Positions 13,733 to 13,839 of a stretch of 13,839 nucleotides of DNA are shown here, in pieces. The number at the start of each line of letters is the position of its first letter. Positions within the stretch are counted from its first letter, which is position 1. The stretch comes from RGIG8306 sp964566025. GTDB taxonomy: Bacteria; Bacillota; Clostridia; Lachnospirales; Lachnospiraceae. A program made the translations under genes and the position numbers. Under the pieces are notes generated by a model that saw only the letters and a list, made by a program, of their open reading frames with translations, had not been told where the DNA came from and made no database searches. The stretch lies in the NCBI GenBank assembly GCA_964566025.1, contig CAZMHF010000036.1, positions 1-13,839 on the forward strand, in the 5' to 3' direction.

Positions 13733-13839
13733 AACTTTTGTTGTAAATCCGCAATCATTTGTTCATATTCATTTTTAAGAGTTCCAAATTTAACCTCCCA
13801 AGGAAGTCCCCCGCCTCTTAGGCGGTGGGTGGAACTTCC
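13705..13839 (-). other. Partial reading frame at the window edge, possibly mobile-element related
   Basis: A minus-strand frame enters from beyond the window and ends at a TGA near 13705, inside the terminator hairpin. The visible 44 codons include LPWEVKFGTLKNEYEQ and then MIADLQQKLKR, a short coiled-coil-like helix. The first codons run through the GC-rich palindrome at 13802-13839, which makes it doubtful that they are translated. GGGAGG at about 13795 could serve a smaller ORF. I do not recognise the product. The region 13601-13705 holds no gene. Confidence 0.3.
13802..13839. mobile_element. GC-rich imperfect palindrome resembling an IS200/IS605-type end
   Basis: GGAAGT (13802-13807) pairs with ACTTCC (13834-13839). 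CCC and CCGCCT (13808-13816) pair with AGGCGG and GGG (13820-13829) around a CTT loop, with a one-base and a four-base bulge. Subterminal imperfect hairpins of this type are what IS200/IS605 transposases recognise, and this GC-rich block stands out from its AT-rich surroundings. The rest of the element would lie outside the window, so the call is tentative. Confidence 0.4.

Overview
The window reads as a chromosomal stretch of a low-GC Gram-positive bacterium (Bacillota). A class Clostridia, Lachnospiraceae-like host is my best guess. It rests on strong GGAGG-type ribosome binding sites, TTGACA/TATAAT-like promoters, a T-box leader, a cysteine-containing Rrf2 regulator, and a SPFH gene paired with a ribbon-helix-helix gene. 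The genus cannot be fixed from the sequence alone.

Layout. 1-800: an Rrf2-type regulator on the minus strand (55-456), enclosed by two copies of a 40-bp repeat (1-40 and 760-799, 37/40 identical). The second copy lies at the end of a gene remnant (564-773). 959-1414: an acyl-CoA thioesterase with its own promoter. 1530-2252: a decayed surface-protein gene with two in-frame TAA codons, closed by a strong terminator (2264-2301). 2393-8582: a six-gene plus-strand operon encoding an ABC ATPase, two ABC-2 permeases, a HisKA_3 sensor kinase, a LuxR-type response regulator, and an unrecognised membrane protein with two CxxC zinc ribbons. The closest familiar design is a YvfRSTU-like exporter controlled by its own two-component system. 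8583-9040: a T-box riboswitch with its own promoter and terminator and an apparent UAC (Tyr) specifier, followed only by a 26-codon ORF. 9127-9531: a conserved-looking small hypothetical protein. 9628-10860: a DEAD-box RNA helicase. 10950-12238 (minus strand): a ribbon-helix-helix protein and a membrane-anchored SPFH/band-7 protein in one operon, with two TGATATCA palindromes 11 bp apart at its promoter. 12383-13600: an MFS exporter of the macrolide-efflux (DHA3, MefA-like) type, divergent from the SPFH operon. 13601-13839: terminator-like hairpins, the 3' end of a minus-strand reading frame, and a GC-rich imperfect palindrome resembling an IS200/IS605-type end.

How it fits together. The central operon is a self-contained sense-and-export module: the kinase and regulator probably control the transporter, and the last gene adds a membrane zinc-ribbon component of unknown role. 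The SPFH/RHH pair looks autoregulated and shares a compact divergent promoter region with the MFS pump. The window edges and the 460-900 and 1530-2252 blocks show gene decay and repeat or mobile-element remnants. The most unusual items are the T-box with no recognisable target gene, the zinc-ribbon membrane protein, and the tandem palindromic operator.
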